DNA of 64,000 nucleotides. Source: Apilactobacillus waqarii. GTDB lineage: Bacteria > Bacillota > Bacilli > Lactobacillales > Lactobacillaceae. The stretch is taken from contig NZ_JAHQYH010000001.1 in NCBI RefSeq assembly GCF_019061205.1, positions 1 through 64,000 of the forward strand, read 5' to 3'. Below, piece by piece: positions 13,014 to 21,582 of the stretch. Below the pieces are notes generated by a model. It did no database searches. It worked only from the letters and a program-made list of their open reading frames with translations, and had not been told where the DNA came from. The translations under genes were made by a program, and so were the position numbers. Position 1 is the stretch's first letter. The number at the start of each line of letters is the position of its first letter.

Positions 13014-13487
13014 TTGAGCGAAGTTACAGAAGTGGTAAAAGAAGTAGTAACTCCAATTCTAGATAGTCATGACTTTTATTTATATGACATCGAATTTGTA
13101 AAAGAAAGCAAGAATTGGTATTTAAGGGTTTATGTCGATAAGGACGGCGGTATCAATATTGAAGACTGTGCGTTAGTATCTGACGAACTAAGTGAAAAAT
13201 TAGATTCAATGGATCCAGATCCAATTCCACAAGCTTACTTTCTAGAAGTCTCATCTCCAGGAGCTGAAAGACCTCTAAAGAAACCAGAAGATTATGAAAA
13301 AGCCGTTAATGAATACATTCATGTTTCATTGTATGCACCAATTAACGGTGAAAAAGTCTATGAAGGGACTTTAAAAGAATTAAGCGAAGATGAATTAGTT
13401 TTGACTGTTAATTTAAAAGGTCGAATTAAGGATCTAACAATACCAAGAAAATCAATTGCCAAAGCAAGATTAGCAATTAAATTTTAG
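13014..13487 (+). CDS. rimP: Ribosome maturation factor RimP
   Basis: 157 residues from a TTG at 13014, which follows AGGAGG at seven bases. An in-frame GTG at 12963 would add 17 residues, but those would be encoded by the attenuator hairpin and have no ribosome binding site, so I reject it. The N-terminal domain ([25 protein letters not shown], in two blocks, about 24-48) and the [11 protein letters not shown] motif (about 80-90) are characteristic of RimP (YlxS). It assists 30S maturation in the cytosol. It opens the conserved rimP-nusA-ylxR-ylxQ-infB-rbfA operon. Confidence 0.94.
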   Translation: MSEVTEVVKEVVTPILDSHDFYLYDIEFVKESKNWYLRVYVDKDGGINIEDCALVSDELSEKLDSMDPDPIPQAYFLEVSSPGAERPLKKPEDYEKAVNEYIHVSLYAPINGEKVYEGTLKELSEDELVLTVNLKGRIKDLTIPRKSIAKARLAIKF

Positions 13488-13506
13488 CTAAGGGAGACAA
13501 TCAAAA

Positions 13507-14595
13507 ATGAGTAAAGAACTTTTAGGTGCACTAGATGCCCTAGAAAACGACAAAGGGATTTCTAAAGAAACTGTTATTGATGCTTTAGAAGCTGCATTAA
13601 CTTCAGCATACAAGAGAAACTACAACCAAGCACAAAACGTTGAAGTTGCTTTTGACGACAAGAAGGGTAACATCCATGTTTACGCTGTTAAGACTGTTGT
13701 TGAAGATGTAGTTGACCCAAGACTAGAATGCAGTCTATCAGATGCATTACAATTAAACCGTGGTTACGAATTAGGTGACGAAATTAAGTTTGAAGTTACT
13801 CCTAAGAACTTTGGTAGAATCGCTGCTCAAACTGCTAAGCAAGTTATCATGCAAAGAGTTAGAGAAGCTGAAAGAACAATTGTTTACAACAAGTACAGCA
13901 AGTACCAAGACGAACTAATCACTGGTGAAATCGAACGCCAAGACGATCGTTTTGTATATGTTGATTTAGGTAAGGTTGAAGCAGTTATGCCTAAGAACGA
14001 CCAAATGCCAAATGAAACATACAGACCACAAGACAGAATCAAGGTTTACGTTAACCGTGTTGAAGACGCTACTAAGGGTCCTCAAATCTTCGTTAGTCGT
14101 ACCGCTCCTGGTTTATTAAAACGACTATTTGAAGAAGAAGTTCCTGAAATTTATGACGGAACTGTTGAAGTCGTATCAATTGCTAGAGAAGCCGGAGACC
14201 GTGCTAAGGTAGCCGTAAGATCTAACAACGATGATATCGACCCAGTTGGTACAACTGTTGGACCAAGAGGTCAACGTGTTCAAACTATCGTTAACGAACT
14301 AGGTGGCGAAAACATGGACATCGTTCAATGGACTGAAGATCCTGCTGAATTCATTGCTAATTCATTAAACCCATCAGAAGTAGTTGATGTTATCTTTGAT
14401 GAAGAAAATGAACGTGCATGTACAGTTATCGTACCTGACTACCAACTATCATTAGCAATTGGTAAGCGTGGACAAAACGCACGTCTAGCTGCTAAGTTGA
14501 CTGGTTACAAGATTGATATCAAGTCTGAATCAGAAGCTGATGGTCTAACTGAAGACGTCCAAGAAGATAGTGACGACGCAATCGATAACGAATAA
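13507..14595 (+). CDS. nusA: Transcription termination/antitermination factor NusA
   Basis: 362 residues, the short Gram-positive form without the C-terminal acidic repeats of E. coli NusA. The N-terminal RNA polymerase-binding domain (1-130) is followed by an S1 domain (about 133-200, GEIERQDDRFVYVDLGKVEA), and two KH domains with DPVGTTVGPRGQRVQ (about 245-259) and LAIGKRGQNARLAAKLTG (about 317-334). NusA stimulates pausing and intrinsic termination. The C-terminus is an acidic tail. ATG follows AAGGGAGAC, 19 bases after rimP; ylxR follows in 26 bases. Confidence 0.97.
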   Translation: MSKELLGALDALENDKGISKETVIDALEAALTSAYKRNYNQAQNVEVAFDDKKGNIHVYAVKTVVEDVVDPRLECSLSDALQLNRGYELGDEIKFEVTPKNFGRIAAQTAKQVIMQRVREAERTIVYNKYSKYQDELITGEIERQDDRFVYVDLGKVEAVMPKNDQMPNETYRPQDRIKVYVNRVEDATKGPQIFVSRTAPGLLKRLFEEEVPEIYDGTVEVVSIAREAGDRAKVAVRSNNDDIDPVGTTVGPRGQRVQTIVNELGGENMDIVQWTEDPAEFIANSLNPSEVVDVIFDEENERACTVIVPDYQLSLAIGKRGQNARLAAKLTGYKIDIKSESEADGLTEDVQEDSDDAIDNE

Positions 14596-14621
14596 TAACA
14601 AGTTTAAGGAGTGTTAATTCA

Positions 14622-14921
14622 ATGAGAACAAGAAAAATTCCAATGAGAAAAGATATTGTTACTGGTGAAATGGCTCCCAAGAAAGATTTAGTTAGAATCG
14701 TTAAGGACAAGGAAAATAACGTTACTATCGATGAAACTGGAAAAAAATCAGGTAGAGGGGCATACGTTTCAATTGACGTAAAAGTCGCACAAAAAGCCAA
14801 GGATGAAAAGAAACTAAACGAAGTATTTTCAGTTGACTTAAGTGATGAATTTTACGATGATTTAATTGCTTACGTAGACCACAAACAAGCCAGAAAAGAA
14901 CTTTTCGAAAATGACAAATAA
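14622..14921 (+). CDS. ylxR: YlxR-family RNA-binding protein (RNase P modulator family, RnpM)
   Basis: 99 residues. The YlxR (DUF448) fold is shown by RKIPMRKDIVTGEMAPKK, LVRIV and the invariant GRGAYVS. Members bind RNA, and the B. subtilis protein has been reported to bind RNase P RNA and modulate its activity. The first conserved cysteine seen in many homologues (RKCVVTGE) is Asp here. The C-terminus is longer than in B. subtilis by a few residues and overlaps the start of ylxQ by 11 bases, implying coupled translation. ATG at 14622 follows TAAGGAGTG. Confidence 0.88.
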   Translation: MRTRKIPMRKDIVTGEMAPKKDLVRIVKDKENNVTIDETGKKSGRGAYVSIDVKVAQKAKDEKKLNEVFSVDLSDEFYDDLIAYVDHKQARKELFENDK

Positions 14922-15213
14922 AGAACAAATATTAAACTTTATTGGTTTAGCAAAGCGAGCCGGAAAGATAACTACTGGTGAAGATATATTGCTCAACGCA
15001 ATCAAGAAGAATAAAATTAAATTTCTGATTATCGCTACTGACTCTGGAAAAGCCAGCTTGAAGAAATTTACAGATAAGGCAAATTCATATAACATTCCTA
15101 CCAATCAAATGTTTACTAAAGTAGAGATAAGTGATGCAATTGGGATGCCGCGGACCATTATTGGGATCGCAGACAATGGATTTGCCAAACGTTTGAAAGA
15201 AATGACAAATTAA
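14911..15213 (+). CDS. ylxQ: L7Ae/L30e-family ribosomal protein-like YlxQ
   Basis: 100 residues. The L7Ae-type features are [20 protein letters not shown] at the N-terminus and the central [14 protein letters not shown] block. Such proteins bind kink-turns in RNA; YlxQ binds RNA, but its precise role in bacteria is not settled. The start overlaps the 3' end of ylxR by 11 bases, with the ribosome binding site inside ylxR (GAAAATGAC region), so translation is coupled. Position between ylxR and infB is standard for Firmicutes. Confidence 0.88.
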   Translation: MTNKEQILNFIGLAKRAGKITTGEDILLNAIKKNKIKFLIIATDSGKASLKKFTDKANSYNIPTNQMFTKVEISDAIGMPRTIIGIADNGFAKRLKEMTN

Positions 15214-15233
15214 TTGTAAAGGAACGTGATGGT

Positions 15234-17474
15234 ATGGGTAAGAAAAGAATTTATGAGTTATCTAAAGAGATAAATGTAGCTAGTAAGACAATTATTGATG
15301 AAGCAAAGAAGAAGGGATATGACGTTAAAAATCATATGTCAGGTCTAGATGCTAACGAAGAAAAGGCTATCAGAGACCACTTTGCTCCAAAGAAAAAGCC
15401 GGTTAATGCAACCAAACCAGCTAACAATAATTCTAAGAAACCTGCCGAAAAGCCACACAAGACTTTAAACAAAAATTCTAACAATAAGGCAAAGCAATCT
15501 ATGAACAATAACAACAGTAATAACAGCAACAACACAAACAAACCAAACAACAATGGTTCTTCAAACTTCAAAAAGGGTGGTAAGAAGAACAAGAAGAAAT
15601 TCAACAAGAAAAACAACCGTGGTAACAACAAGTTTGCTGGTATGTACACTAAGAACCAACGTATCAGACAAAACCACAAGAACAACAAAGCACCAGAAAG
15701 AAAAGAACGTCCATTGCCAGAAACACTGGTATACACAGTTGGTATGAATGCTCAAGAAATCGGTAAGATTATCCATAGAGAACCAGCTGAAATCGTTAAG
15801 AAGTTATTCCTATTAGGAGTAATGGTTAACCAAAACGTTTCATTGGATAAGGATACAATCGAACTTCTAGCTGCTGACTACGGTATTAAGGCTGAAGAAA
15901 AGGTTGAAGTAAACGTTTCTGATATCGATAAGATCTTCGAAGAAGAAGCAGAAAACACTGACTACCTAGAAGACCGTGCACCAGTTGTTACTATCATGGG
16001 ACACGTTGACCATGGTAAGACAACATTATTGGATTACTTGAGAAACTCACACATTACTGCTGGTGAAGCTGGTGGAATTACTCAAGCAATCGGTGCCTAC
16101 CAACTTGAAAGAAACGGTAAGGTTATCACATTCTTGGATACTCCAGGACATGCTGCCTTTACTGCTATGCGTGCTCGTGGTGCTGATATCACTGATATCA
16201 CAATCCTAGTAGTTGCCGCAGATGATGGTGTTATGCCACAAACAATTGAAGCTATCGACCATGCTAAGGCCGCTAAGACTCCAATTATCGTTGCAATTAA
16301 CAAGATTGATAAACCAGGTGCAAACCCTAACCACGTTATCGAACAACTAGCAAGTTACGAATTAATCCCAGAAGACTGGGGTGGTGACACTATCTTCGTT
16401 GAACTATCAGCTAAGATGGGTACTAACGTTGATGAATTACTAGACATGATTCTTCTACAATCAGACGTGATGGAATTAAAGGCTAACCCTAAGCAACATG
16501 CTGCCGGTTCAGTTATTGAAGCTCGTCTAGATCGTGGTAGAGGTCCAGTTGCAACATTACTTGTTCAACAAGGTACTATGCATGTCGGTGACCCAATCGT
16601 AGTTGGTGACACATTTGGTCGTGTTAGAACTATGACTAACGAAAAGGGTAAGGACTTAGATGGTGCTAAACCATCAACTCCTATCGAAATTACTGGTTTA
16701 AACGATGTTCCAGAAGCTGGGGACCGTTTCGTAGTATTCGATGATGAAAAGACTGCCCGTGCTGCCGGTGAAGAAAGAGCTAAAGAAGCTCAAATGGAAG
16801 AACGTAAGAAGAACAACAGTGTTACTTTGGATAACTTATTCGAATCTCTAAAAGAAGGAGAAATGAAGGAAGTTGCCGTAATTATTAAGGCTGACGTTCA
16901 AGGCTCTGTTGAAGCACTTGCATCAAGTCTACAAAAGATTGATGTTGAAGGTGTTAAGGTTAACATCGTCCACAGTTCTGTAGGTGCAATTAACGAAAGT
17001 GATATAGCATTGGCTGAAGCAAGTAACGCTATCATCGTTGGATTTAACGTTCGTGCTACTCCACAAGCTAAGGCTCAAGCTGAAACTGATAACGTTGACA
17101 TTCGTCTACACCAAGTTATCTACGATGCTATTGATGAAGTAGAATCAGCTATGAAGGGTATGCTAGCACCTAAGTACAAAGAAGAAGTTACTGGTGAAGT
17201 TGAAGTAAGACAACTTTACAAAGCTTCTAAGATTGGTACAATTGCAGGTGGAATGGTTACCGATGGTGTAATTAAACGTGACAGTAAGATTCGTTTAATT
17301 CGTGATAACGTTGTTATCTACAACGGTGAACTAAATAGTTTGAAGCGCTTCAAAGATGATGCTAAGGAAGTTAAGCAAGGATTTGAATGTGGACTTACTA
17401 TTGAAAACTACAACGACATCAAGGAAGGTGACGTTGTAGAAGCCTACGAAATGAAAGAAGTTCCTGCTAAGTAA
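15234..17474 (+). CDS. infB: Translation initiation factor IF-2
   Basis: 746 residues, short for IF-2 because the N-terminal region is compact. An IF2-N domain ([19 protein letters not shown], residues 3-21) is followed by a low-complexity linker rich in Asn and Lys (about 57-170, many AAC/AAT/AAG codons), a second IF2-N-like segment (about 165-215), then the G domain with GHVDHGKT (about 256-263), DTPGHAAF and NKID motifs, and the C-terminal domains that hold fMet-tRNA. It positions initiator tRNA on the 30S subunit and hydrolyses GTP on subunit joining. A weak GGAACGTGATGG site precedes the ATG; the gene is 20 bases after ylxQ. Confidence 0.98.
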   Translation: MGKKRIYELSKEINVASKTIIDEAKKKGYDVKNHMSGLDANEEKAIRDHFAPKKKPVNATKPANNNSKKPAEKPHKTLNKNSNNKAKQSMNNNNSNNSNNTNKPNNNGSSNFKKGGKKNKKKFNKKNNRGNNKFAGMYTKNQRIRQNHKNNKAPERKERPLPETLVYTVGMNAQEIGKIIHREPAEIVKKLFLLGVMVNQNVSLDKDTIELLAADYGIKAEEKVEVNVSDIDKIFEEEAENTDYLEDRAPVVTIMGHVDHGKTTLLDYLRNSHITAGEAGGITQAIGAYQLERNGKVITFLDTPGHAAFTAMRARGADITDITILVVAADDGVMPQTIEAIDHAKAAKTPIIVAINKIDKPGANPNHVIEQLASYELIPEDWGGDTIFVELSAKMGTNVDELLDMILLQSDVMELKANPKQHAAGSVIEARLDRGRGPVATLLVQQGTMHVGDPIVVGDTFGRVRTMTNEKGKDLDGAKPSTPIEITGLNDVPEAGDRFVVFDDEKTARAAGEERAKEAQMEERKKNNSVTLDNLFESLKEGEMKEVAVIIKADVQGSVEALASSLQKIDVEGVKVNIVHSSVGAINESDIALAEASNAIIVGFNVRATPQAKAQAETDNVDIRLHQVIYDAIDEVESAMKGMLAPKYKEEVTGEVEVRQLYKASKIGTIAGGMVTDGVIKRDSKIRLIRDNVVIYNGELNSLKRFKDDAKEVKQGFECGLTIENYNDIKEGDVVEAYEMKEVPAK

Positions 17475-17488
17475 AGGAGTGAATTGAT

Positions 17489-17842
17489 ATGGCTCAATAC
17501 AGAGTTGGAAGACTAGAACAAGAAATTCAAAAAGAAGTTAATGACATCTTATTAAAGCGTGTGAGAGATCCACGAGTTCAAGGTGTAACCATTACAGGTG
17601 TTGACGTAACTGGTGACTTACAACAAGCTACTATTTACTACAGCATCTTATCTGATAACGATAATGATGAAGAAACTACCCAAAAAGGTTTGGATAAGGC
17701 AACATCATTAATCAGAGGTGAATTAGGTTCTCGTTTGAGTATCTACCGTACACCTGAATTAACATTCAAATTGGATGAATCAATTCAATATGGAAGTAAG
17801 ATTGATCAATTAATCAACAAGTTAAAACGAGAAGATCGTTAA
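17489..17842 (+). CDS. rbfA: Ribosome-binding factor A
   Basis: 117 residues, a single KH-like domain. The opening YRVGRLEQEIQKEVNDIL and the VRDPRVQGVTITGVDVTGDL segment are typical RbfA sequences. It binds the immature 30S subunit near helix 1 of 16S rRNA and is needed for late maturation and cold adaptation. It starts 14 bases after infB with AAAGGAGTG and ends the rimP operon, followed at once by a strong terminator. Confidence 0.96.
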   Translation: MAQYRVGRLEQEIQKEVNDILLKRVRDPRVQGVTITGVDVTGDLQQATIYYSILSDNDNDEETTQKGLDKATSLIRGELGSRLSIYRTPELTFKLDESIQYGSKIDQLINKLKREDR

Positions 17843-17844
17843 TA

Positions 17845-17880
17845 AAAAAGAACCCGTAACTGATGTTATGGGTTCTTTTT
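17845..17880 (+). terminator. Terminator of the rimP-rbfA operon
   Basis: A long stem of about 16 pairs: AAAAAGAACCC then GTAAC on the left, GTTAT then GGGTTCTTTTT on the right, with a TGAT loop and a terminal T-run. Confidence 0.92.
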
Positions 17881-17910
17881 GTTTGCTCTGATTTAGTGAA
17901 AAAAGGCGTC

Positions 17911-17921
17911 TATGATATAAT
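17911..17921 (+). promoter_or_regulatory. Extended -10 promoter for truB-ribF
   Basis: TATGATATAAT contains TGA directly before a perfect TATAAT (17916-17921). The -35 position (TTAGTG, 17893-17898) is weak. Confidence 0.6.
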
Positions 17922-17956
17922 TTAAGATATAAATAACATCTGAGGAGTCGTGTAAT

Positions 17957-18868
17957 ATGGACGGAATTATCCCATTATATAAAGAAAAGGGTATGACCAG
18001 TTTTGCCTGCGTTAGTCAATTACGAGGCATTTTAAAAATGAAGCGAATTGGTCACAGTGGAACACTAGATCCAAACGTAGAAGGAGTTTTACCAATTTGT
18101 TTAGGGAAGGGTACCAAACTAGTGGAATACCTAATGAACTCAGGAAAGGTATACCAAGGCAGCATTACCTTAGGTTTTGATACCACTACCGAAGATTTAG
18201 ACGGTGAAGTGGTCAGTACTAAACCACTAGAAAAGCCACTAACAGATGATGAAATTGATGAACTACTTAACAGTTTTGTTTCTGAAGATTTAATTCAAAT
18301 CCCACCAATGTATTCAGCCGTGAAGGTCAATGGAAAAAGACTTTATGAATACGCCAGAAATGGTGAGGAAGTCGAACGTCCAGAAAGACACGTTCAAATT
18401 CATTACTTTAAACAAATTAAAGACAGCATTTATGATGAAGACAAAAAACAACAAACTATCTTCTTTGAAGTAGGTTGTGGTAAGGGAACCTATGTAAGAA
18501 CACTTGCTGTTGACTTTGGTAAAAAGATTGATATGCCAGCCGTGATGTCTAGTTTAACTAGAATTAAGAGTGGTGGTTTTACAATTGAAGATACTTTTAA
18601 GATTAGCGACGTAAAATCAGCCGTAGAAAATGGCACTATCGATGACATCGTTAAATCAATTGATTACGCATTGACCGACTTTAAGCACGTTGGATTAAAC
18701 GAAAGCCAATGGAAAATCGTCCAAAATGGTGGTTTCTTGGATTCAGGTGCTTTAGGTATAAATGACAATAAATGTGTGTTAACGTTTAACAACGAAGTTA
18801 AGGCTTTGTACTTCTTTGATCAAAACAAACAAATTTACAAACCAGAAAAAATGTTTAGTAATCAATAA
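17957..18868 (+). CDS. truB: tRNA pseudouridine(55) synthase
   Basis: 303 residues. The catalytic motif HSGTLDPNVEGVLP places the essential Asp at residue 38; GITLGFDTTTEDLDG-type and CGKGTYVRTLAVDFG blocks complete the TruB signature, and the C-terminal PUA-like region is present. It converts U55 of the T-loop in all elongator tRNAs to pseudouridine and can act as a tRNA chaperone. ATG follows TGAGGAGTCG. It has its own promoter and is 17 bases upstream of ribF; truB-ribF pairing is general in Firmicutes. Confidence 0.95.
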   Translation: MDGIIPLYKEKGMTSFACVSQLRGILKMKRIGHSGTLDPNVEGVLPICLGKGTKLVEYLMNSGKVYQGSITLGFDTTTEDLDGEVVSTKPLEKPLTDDEIDELLNSFVSEDLIQIPPMYSAVKVNGKRLYEYARNGEEVERPERHVQIHYFKQIKDSIYDEDKKQQTIFFEVGCGKGTYVRTLAVDFGKKIDMPAVMSSLTRIKSGGFTIEDTFKISDVKSAVENGTIDDIVKSIDYALTDFKHVGLNESQWKIVQNGGFLDSGALGINDNKCVLTFNNEVKALYFFDQNKQIYKPEKMFSNQ

Positions 18869-18885
18869 TCGAAAGGCATGAAATT

Positions 18886-19824
18886 ATGGAAATAATCAAA
18901 TTACATCATCCATTGAGTTCTGATTTTCATCAATCAGAAAAGCTAGTTTTAGCAATGGGCTACTTCGATGGAATTCATTTAGGCCATCAAAAGGTATTGG
19001 AAAAAGCGCGCGAAATTGCCATGCAAAAGAACCTACCTTTGGCAGTATTAACTTATGACCATAAACCTGCTGTAGTATATAAACAACTATCACCACATGA
19101 TAGAAGAAACATCATTATGCCAGACAGCAAAAATGAAATGTTTGAATCATTGGGTGTTAATAAGGTCTTCGTGGTTAACTATAGTTTTAGTTTTCAAAAC
19201 CAAACACCACAAGAATTTGTTGATAACTACCTAGTTAGATTTAATGCCGACACCGTAGTTGCCGGAACAGATCATACCTATGGTGCCAAGGACGCAACAA
19301 TGGACTTACTACCCAATTATGCGAAAAATCGATTTGACGTAGTTGCCGTTGACTTGGCAGATTACCAATTGGAAAAGATCAGTTCAACTCGAATTAGAAA
19401 GAACCTAGACGAAGGTCACATTCAAACAGTGAACCATTTGATGGGTAGACCATTTCAAACTGGTGGCACCGTTGTCCATGGCTTTGCCCGTGGTCGTGAA
19501 TTAGGGTACCCAACCGCCAACATCGAACACGATGAACTACAATGGCTACCAACCATTGGTGTATACGTAGTTGATGTGTTTATTGGTGAAAAAAAGTATC
19601 ATGGGATGGCATCGATTGGGCGAAACGTTACCTTTGGAGATAAGAACCCAATCACAGTTGAAATTAATATTTTAGACTTTAATGACAATATATATGGTGA
19701 AGTATTAAAGGTAGATTGGCTATACCGTATTCGTGGTGAAGTGAAGTTTGAAGGGATTGATAAGCTAATTAAGCAACTTCAATCTGACGAAGATTTTACC
19801 CGTCAATATTTCGAAAATAACTAG
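18886..19824 (+). CDS. ribF: Bifunctional riboflavin kinase / FAD synthetase
   Basis: 312 residues. N-terminal nucleotidyltransferase domain with AMGYFDGIHLGHQKVL (about 24-39) and the ISSTRIRKNL motif (about 165-175) makes FAD from FMN and ATP; C-terminal flavokinase domain with the GxxxxGFARGRELGYPTANI block (about 196-217) makes FMN from riboflavin. Both active regions look intact. ATG follows GAAAGGC. It is the second gene of the truB-ribF unit. No clear terminator follows before the hrcA promoter at 19833, so some read-through into the heat-shock operon is possible. Confidence 0.95.
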   Translation: MEIIKLHHPLSSDFHQSEKLVLAMGYFDGIHLGHQKVLEKAREIAMQKNLPLAVLTYDHKPAVVYKQLSPHDRRNIIMPDSKNEMFESLGVNKVFVVNYSFSFQNQTPQEFVDNYLVRFNADTVVAGTDHTYGAKDATMDLLPNYAKNRFDVVAVDLADYQLEKISSTRIRKNLDEGHIQTVNHLMGRPFQTGGTVVHGFARGRELGYPTANIEHDELQWLPTIGVYVVDVFIGEKKYHGMASIGRNVTFGDKNPITVEINILDFNDNIYGEVLKVDWLYRIRGEVKFEGIDKLIKQLQSDEDFTRQYFENN

Positions 19825-19832
19825 TCTTTTTC

Positions 19833-19861
19833 TTGACTTATATAGATGGCTTTGGTAAATT
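19833..19861 (+). promoter_or_regulatory. Promoter of the hrcA-grpE-dnaK heat-shock operon
   Basis: TTGACT, 17 bases, TAAATT, with an extended TGG just before the -10. It starts nine bases after the ribF stop and directly precedes the CIRCE operator. Confidence 0.7.
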
Positions 19862-19872
19862 AATAATTGTGG

Positions 19873-19908
19873 TTAGCACTTAACACAGATGACTGCTAAA
19901 GGTGCTAA
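19873..19908 (+). promoter_or_regulatory. CIRCE operator (HrcA binding site) with an extra half-site
   Basis: TTAGCACTT, nine bases, GACTGCTAA (19873-19899) matches the CIRCE consensus TTAGCACTC-N9-GAGTGCTAA with one change per arm. A third half-site, GTGCTAA (19902-19908), follows three bases later. HrcA bound here would block transcription just after the start. Confidence 0.9.
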
Positions 19909-19928
19909 TCGATAAGGAGTGATCGGGT

Positions 19929-20969
19929 ATGCTTACTGAAAGAGAAAAAATGATTTTGAAAATCATCGTTAATGATTACACAAAATCAGGTGTTCCTGTT
20001 GGTTCAAAGGCATTATCCAGTCAATTACCAATACATGTCAGTTCAGCAACCGTCAGAAATGAAATGGCATTTCTAGAAGAAATTGGTTTAATTACCAAGA
20101 ATCATTCTTCATCGGGACGTGTTCCATCAATCGAAGGTTATCGCTACTATGTTGATAACTTGTTGAATCCAAATCCAATTGATAACAGTGATATGATGAT
20201 TATTCAAAATTCACTATCAGGCAGATTTAGACAAATTGATGAAATCGTTCAACAATCAGCTGACATTCTATCTAACTTAACAAATTACACTGCATTGACT
20301 TTAAAGCCGGAACAAGAAACAACTCCCATTTTGGGGAGCTTTCGTTTAGTTCCACTTGGCAATCATAAGGTGATGGCAATTCTAATCACTGATAATGATG
20401 AAGTTGTTAACCAGGTTTTCCATATTGATGGTGACTTGGGCGGTGACAAGTTAGATGCCGTTGTCAGAATGATCAATGACAAGTTAGCAGGGAAGCCTTT
20501 AGACGAAGTTATCACTAAGTTGAAGACAGAAATCGTACCTGAAATTCTCAAGTACGTTAAGAACCCTGATAGCTTAGTTCAAACTCTTGATGATGTTTTG
20601 ATGCAAGCTTCTACTAATCAGTTTTATATCGGTGGTGAATTGAATCTATTGAGTTTTACTGATAATAATGACATCAGTTATCTAAAGCCAATTTACTCAT
20701 TGTTAAATGATACTGATGATGCTGCGAAGTTCATCAAGAGTTCTGATAATTCGATTTCCGTTCAAATTGGACCGGAATTAAGCAATGATCTATTAAAGGA
20801 TTACAGTATTATTACTGGTTCCTATGATGTTGGACCATATGGAAAGGGTGTTATCGCCGTTCTAGGTCCAACTAGGATGCCATATTCGAGAGTAATTGGA
20901 ATCGTTGATGGATTTAGAAATGAATTATCAAAGAAACTGAGAAATTATTATGATAAATATAATCAGTAA
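19929..20969 (+). CDS. hrcA: Heat-inducible transcription repressor HrcA
   Basis: 346 residues. The N-terminal winged helix-turn-helix (LTEREKMILKIIVNDY, then SSATVRNEMAFLEEIGLI and SGRVPSIEGYRYYVD) binds CIRCE; the rest forms the GAF-like and dimerisation domains. HrcA represses class I heat-shock genes and needs GroEL for activity; stress titrates GroEL away. It is autoregulated through the CIRCE element in its own leader. ATG follows TAAGGAGTGATC. First gene of hrcA-grpE-dnaK, 14 bases before grpE. Confidence 0.97.
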   Translation: MLTEREKMILKIIVNDYTKSGVPVGSKALSSQLPIHVSSATVRNEMAFLEEIGLITKNHSSSGRVPSIEGYRYYVDNLLNPNPIDNSDMMIIQNSLSGRFRQIDEIVQQSADILSNLTNYTALTLKPEQETTPILGSFRLVPLGNHKVMAILITDNDEVVNQVFHIDGDLGGDKLDAVVRMINDKLAGKPLDEVITKLKTEIVPEILKYVKNPDSLVQTLDDVLMQASTNQFYIGGELNLLSFTDNNDISYLKPIYSLLNDTDDAAKFIKSSDNSISVQIGPELSNDLLKDYSIITGSYDVGPYGKGVIAVLGPTRMPYSRVIGIVDGFRNELSKKLRNYYDKYNQ

Positions 20970-20983
20970 AAGGAGGCATTCAT

Positions 20984-21556
20984 TTGGCTAGCAAGAAGGA
21001 TGATGAAAAAGACCTAGAAAAAGCAACTTCAAAGAAAGAAGCTGCTAAGGACAAAGGCGCCGACAAAAAGAAGGACGCTAAGAAAGATAAAAAGGATTCA
21101 TTAGAAAAGCAAGTTGAAGAACTTCAACAACAAGTTGAAGATTTCTCTGACAAGTATCTTCGTGCTGAAGCAGAAATGCAAAACATGCAAACACGATTCA
21201 AGCGTGAACGTGCAGATATCTACAAGTATGATGGTCAAAAACTAGCAACTAGTATCTTACCTGCAATGGATAACTTGGAACGTGCTTTGGGTGTTGAAGT
21301 TTCAGATGATAGTGGAAAGCAATTAAAACAAGGTGTTGAACTTGTTTTAAAGCATTTCAACAAAGCGTTATCTGAAAATGGCATTGAAGAAATTGATGTC
21401 TTAAACAAACCATTTGACCCAAGCGAGTGTCAAGCGGTTCAAACAGTTCCTGCAGATGATGATCATCCAGCAGATACTGTTGTAGAAATTTTACAAAAAG
21501 GCTACAAACTAGCTGATCGTGTTATTCGACCATGCATGGTTGTAGTTGCTCAATAA
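20984..21556 (+). CDS. grpE: Nucleotide exchange factor GrpE
   Basis: 190 residues from a TTG start placed 7 bases after AAAGGAGGC. The N-terminal third is an unusually charged Lys/Asp/Glu stretch (residues 2-45), likely disordered; next comes the long coiled coil (VEELQQQVEDFSDKYLRAEAEMQN, about 45-68), and the C-terminal beta domain with the conserved PFDPSECQAVQTV and GYKLADRVIRPCMV blocks that docks on DnaK. It releases ADP from DnaK and acts as a thermosensor in related systems. Cotranscribed with hrcA and dnaK. Confidence 0.96.
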   Translation: MASKKDDEKDLEKATSKKEAAKDKGADKKKDAKKDKKDSLEKQVEELQQQVEDFSDKYLRAEAEMQNMQTRFKRERADIYKYDGQKLATSILPAMDNLERALGVEVSDDSGKQLKQGVELVLKHFNKALSENGIEEIDVLNKPFDPSECQAVQTVPADDDHPADTVVEILQKGYKLADRVIRPCMVVVAQ

Positions 21557-21582
21557 AAAAATAATCAAGGAGATAATAAATT

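Noticed and set aside
15332-15736. 134-codon open frame on the - strand opposite infB, rich in Leu and Phe
   Set aside because: It is the complement of the Asn/Lys-rich linker codons (AAC/AAG read as GTT/CTT), without a ribosome binding site; a shadow of infB.
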